This document shows positions 6,548 through 14,123 of a DNA stretch of 26,595 nt, one piece after another. The notes below the pieces were generated by a model. The model was not told the DNA's origin, made no database searches, and saw nothing but the letters and a program-made list of their open reading frames with translations. Position 1 is the stretch's first letter, and the number at the start of each line of letters is the position of its first letter. This DNA comes from Candidatus Aminicenantes bacterium UBA2199 (GTDB lineage Bacteria > Acidobacteriota > Aminicenantia > UBA2199). The stretch spans positions 1 through 26,595 of the forward strand of contig DCVB01000055.1 of the NCBI GenBank assembly GCA_002327965.1, read 5' to 3'. Position numbers and translations under genes: made by a program.

Positions 6548-7449
6548 TTCACCCCGATCTCGCAACGCAAGGAGCCGCTTTCTTCGTCGGCCTGTACTTC
6601 GGCCCGGACTCCCAGCGGCAGCACCTGGGCAGCCGCCGCGTGGCCAAAGGGCAGGTCGTACAGCACCGGTATGCGCAGGCCGGAGAGGCGCTCCCGCCAG
6701 CGCCGGTAGAAGGCATCCTTCTCCAGCGCGTCCCTGAAGCAGCGCGGGAACTCGCCGAGAATCAAGGCGTCGATACGGCGGAAAACCCCGGCCTGTTCGC
6801 ATTGCCACAGCAGGCGGTCGAGGCGGTAGGGCCGCTCGTTGACGTCCTCCAGCAGCAGGATGCTCCCCTTTACCCGCGGCAGGTAGCGGGTGCCGATCAG
6901 GGAAACGAAGTTGGTAAGGCATCCCCCGGAGAGCACGCCGCGGGCGCGGCCCGGGCACAGGACCTGCCCGTGGAAGTGCAGCGGCGCCTGGTTGGCGGTC
7001 AGGGCCGCCAGCAGCTGCCCGCGGTCGTACTCGCCGGCGGCGAGCGCGCCGTAGGCCATGGGACCGTAAAAGACGACCATGTCGCGCGCTTCCATCAGGT
7101 GCCAGAGCAGGTAGCTGGCATCGGACGAGGCGACGACGACTTTGGCGGCGGGGATGACCAGGCGGTCGAGCAGCGGCAGGAGCTCGTTGCAGCCGTAGCC
7201 GCCGCGCCCGACCCATAGTCCTTTCACCTCCGGATCGCTGAAGAAGGCCTGCAGCTCTTCCACGGCCTGTTGCGGCGGGCGGGAACGGAACCCTTCGCCG
7301 GAAAGAGGATCTTTTACTTCGCGGCAGCGGAATCCCAGGTCGCGCAGGGCCTGGATCCCCTGGCTGCGGAAGGGCTCACGCGCGGGCGACGACGGCAGGA
7401 AGACGCCGATCGCGTCGCCGGGGGCCAGGGGATCAGGACGCAGGCGCAT
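6541..7449 (-). CDS. ldcA: LD-carboxypeptidase, peptidase family S66
   Basis: 302 residues, the normal size for S66 serine peptidases (LdcA and MccF). GRGGYGCNELLPLLD (81-95) is the family's glycine-rich segment. The nucleophile is S109 in ASSDAS, where most members have G-x-S-D. E201 in LLLEDVNERPYRLDR and H270 in PFGHAAAAQVLPLG complete the Ser-Glu-His site. LdcA removes the terminal D-Ala from murein tetrapeptide; MccF-like relatives cleave other amide substrates. I prefer LdcA because the next gene, overlapping by 7 nt, is mpl, the consumer of the tripeptide product. There is no signal peptide, consistent with a cytoplasmic enzyme. The start overlaps the histidine kinase gene by 17 nt. 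Confidence 0.87.
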   Translation of the reverse strand: MRLRPDPLAPGDAIGVFLPSSPAREPFRSQGIQALRDLGFRCREVKDPLSGEGFRSRPPQQAVEELQAFFSDPEVKGLWVGRGGYGCNELLPLLDRLVIPAAKVVVASSDASYLLWHLMEARDMVVFYGPMAYGALAAGEYDRGQLLAALTANQAPLHFHGQVLCPGRARGVLSGGCLTNFVSLIGTRYLPRVKGSILLLEDVNERPYRLDRLLWQCEQAGVFRRIDALILGEFPRCFRDALEKDAFYRRWRERLSGLRIPVLYDLPFGHAAAAQVLPLGVRAEVQADEESGSLRCEIGVKW

Positions 7450-10400
7450 GCTTGGCGAACCTCATGACGACGGTGGTGCCCGTTCCGGGATGCGAATCGA
7501 TCTCCAGCGTGCCGCAATGCAGCTCCAGGAAGCGGCGGGCGATGACCAGCCCCAGCCCGGTCCCCAGCTCCTTGGAGGAAAACTCCTCGCGGGCGATGCG
7601 CTCCAGGTCCCCGGCGGCGATCCCCGGGCCGTTGTCGCGGATGCGGATCAGGGCGAATTCCCCGTCCTGGCCGAGGGTGACGTCGATCTTGCCCCCGGTC
7701 ATGGCCAGCGCCTCCAGCGAGTTGGTCAGCACGTTGTCGACCGCCTGCTTGATCTTCCGGCGGTCGGCGACGACGTCGATTCCTTCGGCTTCAGAAACGG
7801 TGAAGCGCACCCGGGGGTATATCGGGCGCAGGTGGCCAACCGCCTCGGCGACCAGGTCGTCGAGGCAAAAGGGCCCGGGCTTCAGTTCGTCCAGATTCGA
7901 CAGGTTCAGGAAGCCGAATGCCACCCGCCGCAGGTGCTCGGTCTCCTCGATGATGTAGCGCACGGCGCTGGCGATGATCTCGCCGCTTTTCTCGCCGCCG
8001 TCCTGCAGCGAGCGCTGGATCTGCTCGGCCGACAGCCGGATCGGGGTCAGGGGATTCTTCACCTCGTGGGCCACGCGGCGGCCGAGCTGGACCAGCGTCT
8101 TCATTCTGGAGATTTCGGAGGCGTTCTGCTTCTGCTCCTGGATCCCCTCCAGCATGGAATTGAATCCCTGGTACAGCTCGCGCAATTCGCTCTCGGCCGG
8201 GATGTCGTCCAGCGGGCTCAGGTTGCCTTTTTGCACCTCGGCCATGCCGCGGTTCAGGCGATGGATGGGGGCCACGATCTGGTTGCGGAAGAAGAAGGCC
8301 GCCCCCAGCCCGATGACGATCAGCACGAAGAAGACGGTCACCAGGAAGTCGATGTTCGTGCGCCGTGCCCGCAGCGGGTCGGCGCTGTCGAAGGGGAACT
8401 CGATGTCGAACACGTAGTTCCCATCCGTTTTAAAGAAAAGGTCGAGCGTGTTCTCGTTCTGCCGCAGTTCGAATTGCCGGCCGCCAAGGCGCAGAATGTC
8501 GCGGATGCCCGAGTTCAGGTAGATGGGCAGCTGCGAGCGGATGATCTTGCGGTGATCCGAGGTAAAGAGCAGCGTGCCGTTTTCGTAGACGCTGATGTCG
8601 TTCTCCAGGATCTTCTGCAGCAGGAACATGTGGCGTTGCGTCATTTCGCCGCCGTCGGCCAGGAGGTTGTTGATGACGTTCAGGGCGGCGCGGCCGCGGG
8701 TATGGGCCGCCAGGGCGCGCTGCGCCTCCAGGGAACGGAAATTGAAGTCGAGGGAAAAAAGTGAGAACGCCGCCGCTGTGAACATGGAGAGCAGGACCAG
8801 GATGGCGAACACCTTCACCGAGAACGAGCCCAGCATGGGCCGCCAGGGGAACGATCCCAGTTGCCGCAGGACCAGCAGCGCAGCCAGCAGCAGCAGGAAA
8901 CCCAGCACCTTGATGAATTCCGAGAAGGATCGGAAAAAGGTGTCCCGGGGATAGAAAATGACGGCCATCTCGTCACCGATGCGGAAGACATGGCCGCTGA
9001 AGGCCCGGCCCATGGAGCGGAAGTGCACCCAGGCGTCGCTGGCGCTCGTCAGCGCCGACAGGTCCTCGACGTTGATGTTGGCCGGGTTCTCCAGGATGCG
9101 CTGTTCCTCGTCCAGCTTGATGTAGCCGAGCCCGGCATCGCGGATCTTGCGGTCCACGGTGAGGATCGATTGCGGCTCGCGGCTCTTGAGGATGAGGTCG
9201 GCGGTGTTCAGGACCTGGACCATGACATAGCCCAGGTAGCGCTCCCTCTGAAAGACGCTGATCGTGGCCACGGCCAGCCTCACGTTCCTGCCGAACAGGA
9301 CGGCTTCCACGTTCTCTACGTGCCAGAAAGGGAAGATATCCTCCTTGTCGAGCGGAATGTAAGGGACCTGGTACGAGAAAGAGCGCAGTACGGCGCCGTC
9401 GCCCGCTACCACATGGATGCCCGAGGCGATGCTTTCGCGCGCCGCCAGCGTGTTCTTCCAGATGTCGCCCAGCCTGTCGTCCTGGCCGGGCGCGAAGAAA
9501 GCGTGCAGGGGCTCGTTTTGCGAGTTCAACTCATAGACGATCTCGCGGGCCACGAGCTTGGCGTAATCGTCCTGGCTGGAGAAGATCGGCTTGAGGTTTT
9601 CGCTCACGAAAGCCCGGCGTTCGCGCTGGGAATGCTCGCCCAGCAGGACGCTGACCGCCAGTGCCAGCAGCACCAGCGGCGCCAGGACGCGCGCCCAGGG
9701 AGGCCGCGGCTGCAGCAGCAGGATAACGAATGCCAGGGTCAGCAGGAAAGGGCTGAAGAACGACATGGCCAGCAGGCGCCAAATAATGAGGAAAAGGGCC
9801 GCCTGCATGGCCATGAGCGGCCAGGCTCTCCGCAGCGGCAGGCCGTCCAGGAAAGGCGCAGCCGCCAGCAGCGGGACGGCGAGCAGGCCGGCGACCAGCG
9901 CCAGCAGCCCGAGATATTCGGGGTTCAAGGCGAACTCGCCGTAGGGAAAATCGACGTGTTCCAGAACGACGCGGGCGGCGTGGATCGCGAGCAAGGCGAG
10001 GGAGTTGAACAGGACCAGGGCCGCGATACCGCTCCGCTTCCGCGCCCGTTTCAGGCAACAGCGGGCGGCGAGCAGCAGGAAGACGAGCAATACCAGGGGC
10101 TGGAAGACGGAGCGCAGCACCGAAGCGTGTCCCGGGATGTAGATGCTGCGCCCGGTCAGCCAGGCGATCGCCCACCAGGCGCTGAAGGCCATGCCGGCCA
10201 GGCACAATAGCCGTGGCAGCAGGCGCCAGCCGCCGCTGTTGCCGATTCGCAGGAACAGTGCCAGCAGGGAAAGAAAGGCCAGCGCATAGGCCAGGGCATT
10301 GCGGGTTCTCAGCCCCGGCTGCGCCAGAGTGGCCCGGGAAAACACCAGGGACAGCAGGAGCTGGTTCTGGCTGGAGGGCAATGCCCGAGAGAAATAGAAG

Positions 10401-10957
10401 CGCTCCTGCGCCCGGTCATAGGAAAAACCGGTGCCGGCGTCCGGCAGGGGCTGATCGGCGAACTTCAGGTCGAAGACGGGATAGGGGTACGATGCCGCTT
10501 CCTGGAGCGGGCCGGAGCGGATGTCCATGAAGAAGCGCAGGTAATAGGTGTCCGCGCCGACCCGGCGCAGGAAATGGACGTTTTGATTCTTCTGGATCAG
10601 CCGCCATTCACCTTCGTCCAGCGCCACGGGCCTGAAAAAATAGATCTCGCCGACGTAGTCGGTGATCAGGCCGTTCTTTTCAACGACGAGGGCTTCGCGT
10701 CGCTCCAGGTCGGCGGCATCCAGGCGGTTGGCGGCGAAAGAGCGGCCGAGGCGCCCGGAACGCTCCAGGCAGCCGCGCACGGCCCTGGCCACGACGGCAT
10801 CCATGCGCGCGGCATCGCGTTCGACCAGGGCGCGGATGCCGGCCTGGGCCATTTTTCCCCGCGGCACCAGAAAGGCCCACAGGGCGGCGACGGCCAGGAG
10901 GCCGGCCAGGACGCCCAGGGTTAAATTTTTAAGCCGCGCAGGTAATAGAGTTGCCAT
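7433..10957 (-). CDS. Very large membrane sensor histidine kinase (HAMP-HisKA-HATPase)
   Basis: 1174 residues. One membrane helix (13-31) is followed by an extracytoplasmic segment (about 35-218), then a polytopic block of seven or more helices (about 221-440). A second outer segment follows (about 441-682), then two helices (683-698 and 713-735), a third outer segment (about 736-870), a helix (872-891) and a HAMP linker (about 891-945). The kinase core has the phosphoacceptor H964 in VAHEVKNPLTP, N-box DNVLTNSLEA around 1074-1083, DNGPGI at 1108-1113, and FSSKELGTGLGL at 1126-1137. The H-box resembles NtrY-type kinases. There is no receiver domain and no response regulator gene in this window. 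The ATG overlaps the preceding gene by 37 nt, which is unusually long; no better start is visible. The ligand is unknown. Confidence 0.9.
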   Translation of the reverse strand: MATLLPARLKNLTLGVLAGLLAVAALWAFLVPRGKMAQAGIRALVERDAARMDAVVARAVRGCLERSGRLGRSFAANRLDAADLERREALVVEKNGLITDYVGEIYFFRPVALDEGEWRLIQKNQNVHFLRRVGADTYYLRFFMDIRSGPLQEAASYPYPVFDLKFADQPLPDAGTGFSYDRAQERFYFSRALPSSQNQLLLSLVFSRATLAQPGLRTRNALAYALAFLSLLALFLRIGNSGGWRLLPRLLCLAGMAFSAWWAIAWLTGRSIYIPGHASVLRSVFQPLVLLVFLLLAARCCLKRARKRSGIAALVLFNSLALLAIHAARVVLEHVDFPYGEFALNPEYLGLLALVAGLLAVPLLAAAPFLDGLPLRRAWPLMAMQAALFLIIWRLLAMSFFSPFLLTLAFVILLLQPRPPWARVLAPLVLLALAVSVLLGEHSQRERRAFVSENLKPIFSSQDDYAKLVAREIVYELNSQNEPLHAFFAPGQDDRLGDIWKNTLAARESIASGIHVVAGDGAVLRSFSYQVPYIPLDKEDIFPFWHVENVEAVLFGRNVRLAVATISVFQRERYLGYVMVQVLNTADLILKSREPQSILTVDRKIRDAGLGYIKLDEEQRILENPANINVEDLSALTSASDAWVHFRSMGRAFSGHVFRIGDEMAVIFYPRDTFFRSFSEFIKVLGFLLLLAALLVLRQLGSFPWRPMLGSFSVKVFAILVLLSMFTAAAFSLFSLDFNFRSLEAQRALAAHTRGRAALNVINNLLADGGEMTQRHMFLLQKILENDISVYENGTLLFTSDHRKIIRSQLPIYLNSGIRDILRLGGRQFELRQNENTLDLFFKTDGNYVFDIEFPFDSADPLRARRTNIDFLVTVFFVLIVIGLGAAFFFRNQIVAPIHRLNRGMAEVQKGNLSPLDDIPAESELRELYQGFNSMLEGIQEQKQNASEISRMKTLVQLGRRVAHEVKNPLTPIRLSAEQIQRSLQDGGEKSGEIIASAVRYIIEETEHLRRVAFGFLNLSNLDELKPGPFCLDDLVAEAVGHLRPIYPRVRFTVSEAEGIDVVADRRKIKQAVDNVLTNSLEALAMTGGKIDVTLGQDGEFALIRIRDNGPGIAAGDLERIAREEFSSKELGTGLGLVIARRFLELHCGTLEIDSHPGTGTTVVMRFAKHAPAS

Positions 10958-11331
10958 TCTTTTTCTTCGCCCGGGGCCGTGTCACTGCTCATGAACAGGA
11001 TCAGCTTGTAGGGTACGCGCGATCCGGAGAAGCGCCGGCGCAGGATCAGGTTCAGCGACTGCACGGCGATGTTCCCCTCGACCTGCAGCGACGACCATTC
11101 GATCGTCTCCGCCCGCAGGTCCTCGAAACGGGCCGCCAGGTCGCCGATGAACTGCTCGCGGCTCATGGCGCCGCGAAGATCGAAAGGCTCTTCCAGATTG
11201 AGCACGACGCGCGGGCGGCAGATCGGGGCCAGCGCCTCGAAACGGCCGTTGACGATCGCCTCCTGCACGGGCTGCATGACCAGGTAGTGCTGGGTGATCT
11301 GCAGCAGGAGCAGCAGCGCCTTGAGCATCAT
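10921..11331 (-). CDS. NTF2/SnoaL-like small protein of unknown function (DUF4783-like)
   Basis: 136 residues. The N-terminus LKALLLLLQITQHYLV may be a short signal or membrane sequence. The rest (VQEAIVNGRFEALAPI, MSREQFIGDLAARFEDL, and alternating strands ending in EWQLYYLRGLKI) looks like an NTF2-fold domain of the DUF4783 kind; no catalytic residues are evident. The start ATG overlaps the apt stop as ATGA, so it is translationally coupled to apt. Its end overlaps the histidine kinase start by 37 nt. That position suggests a partner or sensor accessory of the kinase, but this is only inferred from location. Confidence 0.65.
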   Translation of the reverse strand: MMLKALLLLLQITQHYLVMQPVQEAIVNGRFEALAPICRPRVVLNLEEPFDLRGAMSREQFIGDLAARFEDLRAETIEWSSLQVEGNIAVQSLNLILRRRFSGSRVPYKLILFMSSDTAPGEEKEWQLYYLRGLKI

Positions 11332-11849
11332 GCGCAGGCGATCAGGCTGTGGACCTTGTAGCCGGGAAGCTTTTCGCGACCCTTCAGGAAGCAGAGCTCG
11401 ACCATGAACTCGATCGCCGCCACCTCGCCGCCCAGCCTCTCCACCAGCCGGGCGGCAGCCAGCGCCGTCCCGCCCGTGGCCAGCAGGTCGTCGACGACCA
11501 GGACCCGCTCGCCGGGACGGATGGCGTCTTCGTGGATCTCCAGGCAGTTGGTCCCGTATTCCAGGGTGTATTCCTCGCGCAGGGATCGGTACGGCAGCTT
11601 GCCGGGCTTGCGCACCGGCACGAAGCCGCAGCCCAGCTTGTAGGCCATGACGCCGCCGAGGATGAAGCCGCGCGCCTCGATGCCCATGACCTTGTCGATC
11701 CTGGCATCGGTGTCCATGTGCTTCTTCAGCATGCGGTTCACGGCCAGACGGAAGGCGTCGCCGTCCTGCAGCAGCGTGGTGATGTCCTTGAAAAGAATGC
11801 CCGGCTTGGGGAAGTCGGGAACGTCGCGGATGAACTCTTCCAGGTCCAT
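11328..11849 (-). CDS. apt: Adenine phosphoribosyltransferase
   Basis: 173 residues, the standard length. The PRPP-binding motif VLVVDDLLATGGTA lies at 116-129. FPKPGILFKDITTLL (13-27) and GIEARGFILGG (56-66) are Apt hallmarks. It converts adenine plus PRPP to AMP in purine salvage. The start at 11849 is preceded by AAGGAGG; a 14-codon longer form from 11891 would include the promoter region and is rejected. Downstream the stop overlaps the next gene's ATG. A promoter-like pair at 11870-11898 separates it from rdgB, so it may open a new transcription unit that includes the histidine kinase and the cell-wall recycling genes. Confidence 0.95.
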   Translation of the reverse strand: MDLEEFIRDVPDFPKPGILFKDITTLLQDGDAFRLAVNRMLKKHMDTDARIDKVMGIEARGFILGGVMAYKLGCGFVPVRKPGKLPYRSLREEYTLEYGTNCLEIHEDAIRPGERVLVVDDLLATGGTALAAARLVERLGGEVAAIEFMVELCFLKGREKLPGYKVHSLIACA

Positions 11850-11869
11850 GGTGCCTCCTTGAAACTGGA

Positions 11870-11898
11870 ATGATACTACTTTCCCAGGCATTTATGAA
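11870..11898 (-). promoter_or_regulatory. Possible promoter of apt
   Basis: On the minus strand TTCATA (11898-11893), 17 nt, and TATCAT (11875-11870), 20 nt before the apt ATG. The -10 is good and the -35 matches at 4 of 6. Confidence 0.42.
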
Positions 11899-11910
11899 GC
11901 CGCCTTGCGC

Positions 11911-11955
11911 CGTCGGAGGCGTCGGGCATGTCGGACCCGTCCGACCGGTCAGACA
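11911..11955. repeat. 9-nt tandem repeat (TGTCGGACC type) at the rdgB 3' end
   Basis: Five consecutive 9-nt units: CGTCGGAGG, CGTCGGGCA, TGTCGGACC, CGTCCGACC and GGTCAGACA. The last unit carries the rdgB stop codon (TGA, 11951-11949 on the minus strand). The same unit type recurs at 15022-15057 inside the end of the S9 peptidase gene. Confidence 0.8.
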
Positions 11956-12563
11956 AGAGGGCGCTCTTCCAAGCCTCCTCTCCGGATGAACTCCCGCACC
12001 TGCTCCAGGGCGCGGGCGCGGTGGGATATCCTGTTCTTTTCCGCGAGAGGCAATTCGGCGAACGTTCTGCAGAGCGGCGGAAAGAGGAAGAGCGGATCGT
12101 AGCCGAAGCCGCCGGCTCCCCTCTTTTCGCGCAGGATCAGGCCCTCGACCGTGCCGACGAACTGGGCGAGCGCGGCGCCGCGGCGCGAAATGCACACGGC
12201 GGAAACGAAACGGGCACGGCGGTCGGCGACATCCCGCATCTCGTCCAGCAGCTTGGCGACGCGTTCCCCGTCGCCGGCGCCCGGCCCGGCGTAGCGCGCC
12301 GAAAGCACTCCGGGGCGGCCGCCCAGGGCCGCGACCTCGAGCCCCGAATCGTCTCCCAGCGTGTCCAGGCCGGTGACCCGGCTGTAGTGGCCGGCCTTCA
12401 GGCGGGCATTCTCGGCGAATGTCCCACCGGTCTCCTCGATGTCCTCCCCGGCGGCGACATCGTCGAGGGAAAGGAGGCGCAGGCTCGCGCCGGCGGCGGA
12501 AAGAAAATGCTCCAGCTCGCGCTTCTTGCCGCGGTTGCGCGTGGCCAGCAGCAGCGCGGTCAT
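11949..12563 (-). CDS. rdgB: Non-canonical purine NTP pyrophosphatase (RdgB/HAM1 family)
   Basis: 204 residues. Family motifs are all present: ATRNRGKKRELE near the N-terminus (family T-x-N-x-x-K), ETGGTFAENARLKA, DDSGLEV, PGVLSARYAG, GFGYDPLF and KNRISHRARA. The enzyme hydrolyses dITP, XTP and similar damaged purine nucleotides to monophosphates, keeping them out of DNA and RNA. The ATG overlaps the MgtC-type gene stop as ATGA. The final residues (RPLV) and stop run into the 9-nt repeat at 11911-11955, so the tail may have been changed by the repeat. It is the last gene of a five-gene string. Confidence 0.94.
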   Translation of the reverse strand: MTALLLATRNRGKKRELEHFLSAAGASLRLLSLDDVAAGEDIEETGGTFAENARLKAGHYSRVTGLDTLGDDSGLEVAALGGRPGVLSARYAGPGAGDGERVAKLLDEMRDVADRRARFVSAVCISRRGAALAQFVGTVEGLILREKRGAGGFGYDPLFLFPPLCRTFAELPLAEKNRISHRARALEQVREFIRRGGLEERPLV

Positions 12564-13207
12564 ATGTTCTCGGAGAGGACCTCTTTGACTCCCTGGAGCA
12601 GCATGACCTTGTCGAGGAACTCGCGGTTCTTGTTCTCCGAGGTGTTGAAGATGATCTCGACCTCGTAGCCGTCGCCGCGCCGTTTCAGGCGCGAGCTGGC
12701 ATAGCGGATGTTCAGCTCGGTCATGACCTGGCGGATCTCGACCAGCAGCGCTGCTTTCTCCTCGGTGGAGATCAGATAGACGAAATTCTGCTTTTGCCTC
12801 TCGATGTAGGCCTGCAGGAACCTGAACAGGGTCAGCACGATGACCACCAGCAGGGTGACCAGGAAGGCCAGAAGATAGAAACCGCTGCCGACGGCGATGC
12901 CGATGGCCGCCACCGTCCAGATGGTGGCGGCGGTGGTCAGGCCGTGGACGGCGAAGCGCGCCTGGATGATGGCTCCGGCGCCCAGGAAACCGATGCCGCT
13001 GACGATCTGCGCCGTCAGCCGCGCCGGATCGGCCACCTGGGACAGGGCGGCGATCTTGCCGGAAAGAATGGTGATCAGGGCGCTGCCGATGGCGATCAGG
13101 ATGTTGGTGCGCAGCCCGGCCTCCTTGTGCGCCAGTTCGCGTTCCAGGCCGATGATGCCGCCCAGCATGGCCGCCAGCAGGATCTTCAGGATGATGTCGA
13201 TCTCCAT
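12560..13207 (-). CDS. MgtC/SapB family membrane protein
   Basis: 215 residues. The N-terminal membrane domain has about four to five helices (7-20, 33-49, 66-82, 92-108, 110-130) and the family signatures GLERE at 20-24, GIGFLGAGAI at 71-80 and GLTTAATIW at 89-97. A soluble C-terminal part (about 140-215) has alternating strands and helices like the ACT-type domain of MgtC proteins. Characterised MgtC proteins affect Mg2+ limitation responses and membrane ATP synthase activity; what this one does is not known. It starts 5 nt after the UbiA gene end and overlaps rdgB by 4 nt. No magnesium riboswitch is seen upstream, since it is internal to an operon. Confidence 0.9.
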   Translation of the reverse strand: MEIDIILKILLAAMLGGIIGLERELAHKEAGLRTNILIAIGSALITILSGKIAALSQVADPARLTAQIVSGIGFLGAGAIIQARFAVHGLTTAATIWTVAAIGIAVGSGFYLLAFLVTLLVVIVLTLFRFLQAYIERQKQNFVYLISTEEKAALLVEIRQVMTELNIRYASSRLKRRGDGYEVEIIFNTSENKNREFLDKVMLLQGVKEVLSENI

Positions 13208-13211
13208 TTCT

Positions 13212-14123
13212 TCACCTCAGCAGGAACGCGATCGCGAAGATCACCAGCAGAAAAAGGGTGTACAGGGCGAAATAGGGATTTTTCAGCTGCTTTTCGGGCT
13301 CTTCGGCCGCGTCGCGGTCCTGGATGGACTTGAACATGAAAATGACCAGGTAGAACACGATGAAGGGCAGCGCGTAGAGGAACGTGCCCAGGCCGGAGCG
13401 CACGGCGAACACGATGAACATGGCCAGGAAAACCAGGCCGTTGGCGGTCATGAAAACGATCAGCCCGGCGCTGCTGGTGCGGCCCAGCGACCGCCGGTAG
13501 TTGCGGGCGTCCTCGGGAGCGAGGAACTTCTTCTCGGCCACCCGCTTGCCGATCATCAGGAAGTTGCCGAAGGCCCACCAGGCGGCCAGCAGGCTGAGCG
13601 GCGGCGCGGCAACGGCCAGCACGTACCAGCCGACCAGGAAGCGGATGGGGTTGTTGGCCGACTCCAGCGTGGAATCGACGTACGGGACATCCTTGGCGCG
13701 CAGCGGCGGCACGTTGTAGACGATGCCGGCCAGCAGCAGCGCCCCCAGGCTCCAGAGAAAGGGCGGAGAATAGGCATGCCAGGCGATGCCCAGCGCCGCC
13801 GCGGTCAGCAGCGCCCAGACGCCGAGGAGGACCGGGACGCTGATCTCTTTTGCCACCAGCGGGCGGTGGCGCTTCTGGGGATGGTGGGCATCGTACGGTG
13901 CGTCGGTGATCTCGTTGACGATGTAGTTGGCGGTGGAGACCATCCAGGTCAGGATGAACGCCAGCAGCAGCTTCAGCCCCAGCTCCGCCGTCAACTGCGC
14001 CGGGAAGCGGGAGGGCTCGACCAGGAACACCGCCGCCGTGCCGACGATGATGGCGGTGCTGCGCGGCCAGCGCTCGAGCCGCAGCGAAGCAAGGTACAGG
14101 CTACTTTTCCCTTTTTCGGGCAT
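13212..14123 (-). CDS. UbiA-family prenyltransferase, resembling phosphoribosyl-lipid (DPPR synthase-like) members
   Basis: 303 residues, polytopic. The first Asp-rich motif is intact: N70-x3-D74-x3-D78 with K84 and R87-P88 (NEITDAPYDAHHPQKRHRPL). Around 175-190 the segment DSTLESANNPIRFLVGW replaces the usual second Asp-rich DxxxD motif, and GKRVAEKKFL follows, as in decaprenylphosphate phosphoribosyltransferase-like UbiA proteins. The product may therefore be a phosphoribosylated polyprenyl phosphate rather than a quinone precursor; this is inference. The gene overlaps the methyltransferase by 23 nt. GGGAGG lies very close to the ATG (3 nt), so a slightly different start is possible. Confidence 0.8.
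   Translation of the reverse strand: MPEKGKSSLYLASLRLERWPRSTAIIVGTAAVFLVEPSRFPAQLTAELGLKLLLAFILTWMVSTANYIVNEITDAPYDAHHPQKRHRPLVAKEISVPVLLGVWALLTAAALGIAWHAYSPPFLWSLGALLLAGIVYNVPPLRAKDVPYVDSTLESANNPIRFLVGWYVLAVAAPPLSLLAAWWAFGNFLMIGKRVAEKKFLAPEDARNYRRSLGRTSSAGLIVFMTANGLVFLAMFIVFAVRSGLGTFLYALPFIVFYLVIFMFKSIQDRDAAEEPEKQLKNPYFALYTLFLLVIFAIAFLLR

Noticed and set aside
10921..12195. 424-residue minus-strand open frame joining the NTF2-like protein to an upstream extension
   Set aside because: The extension is an out-of-frame reading of apt and rdgB; the true start is the ATG at 11331 overlapping the apt stop.
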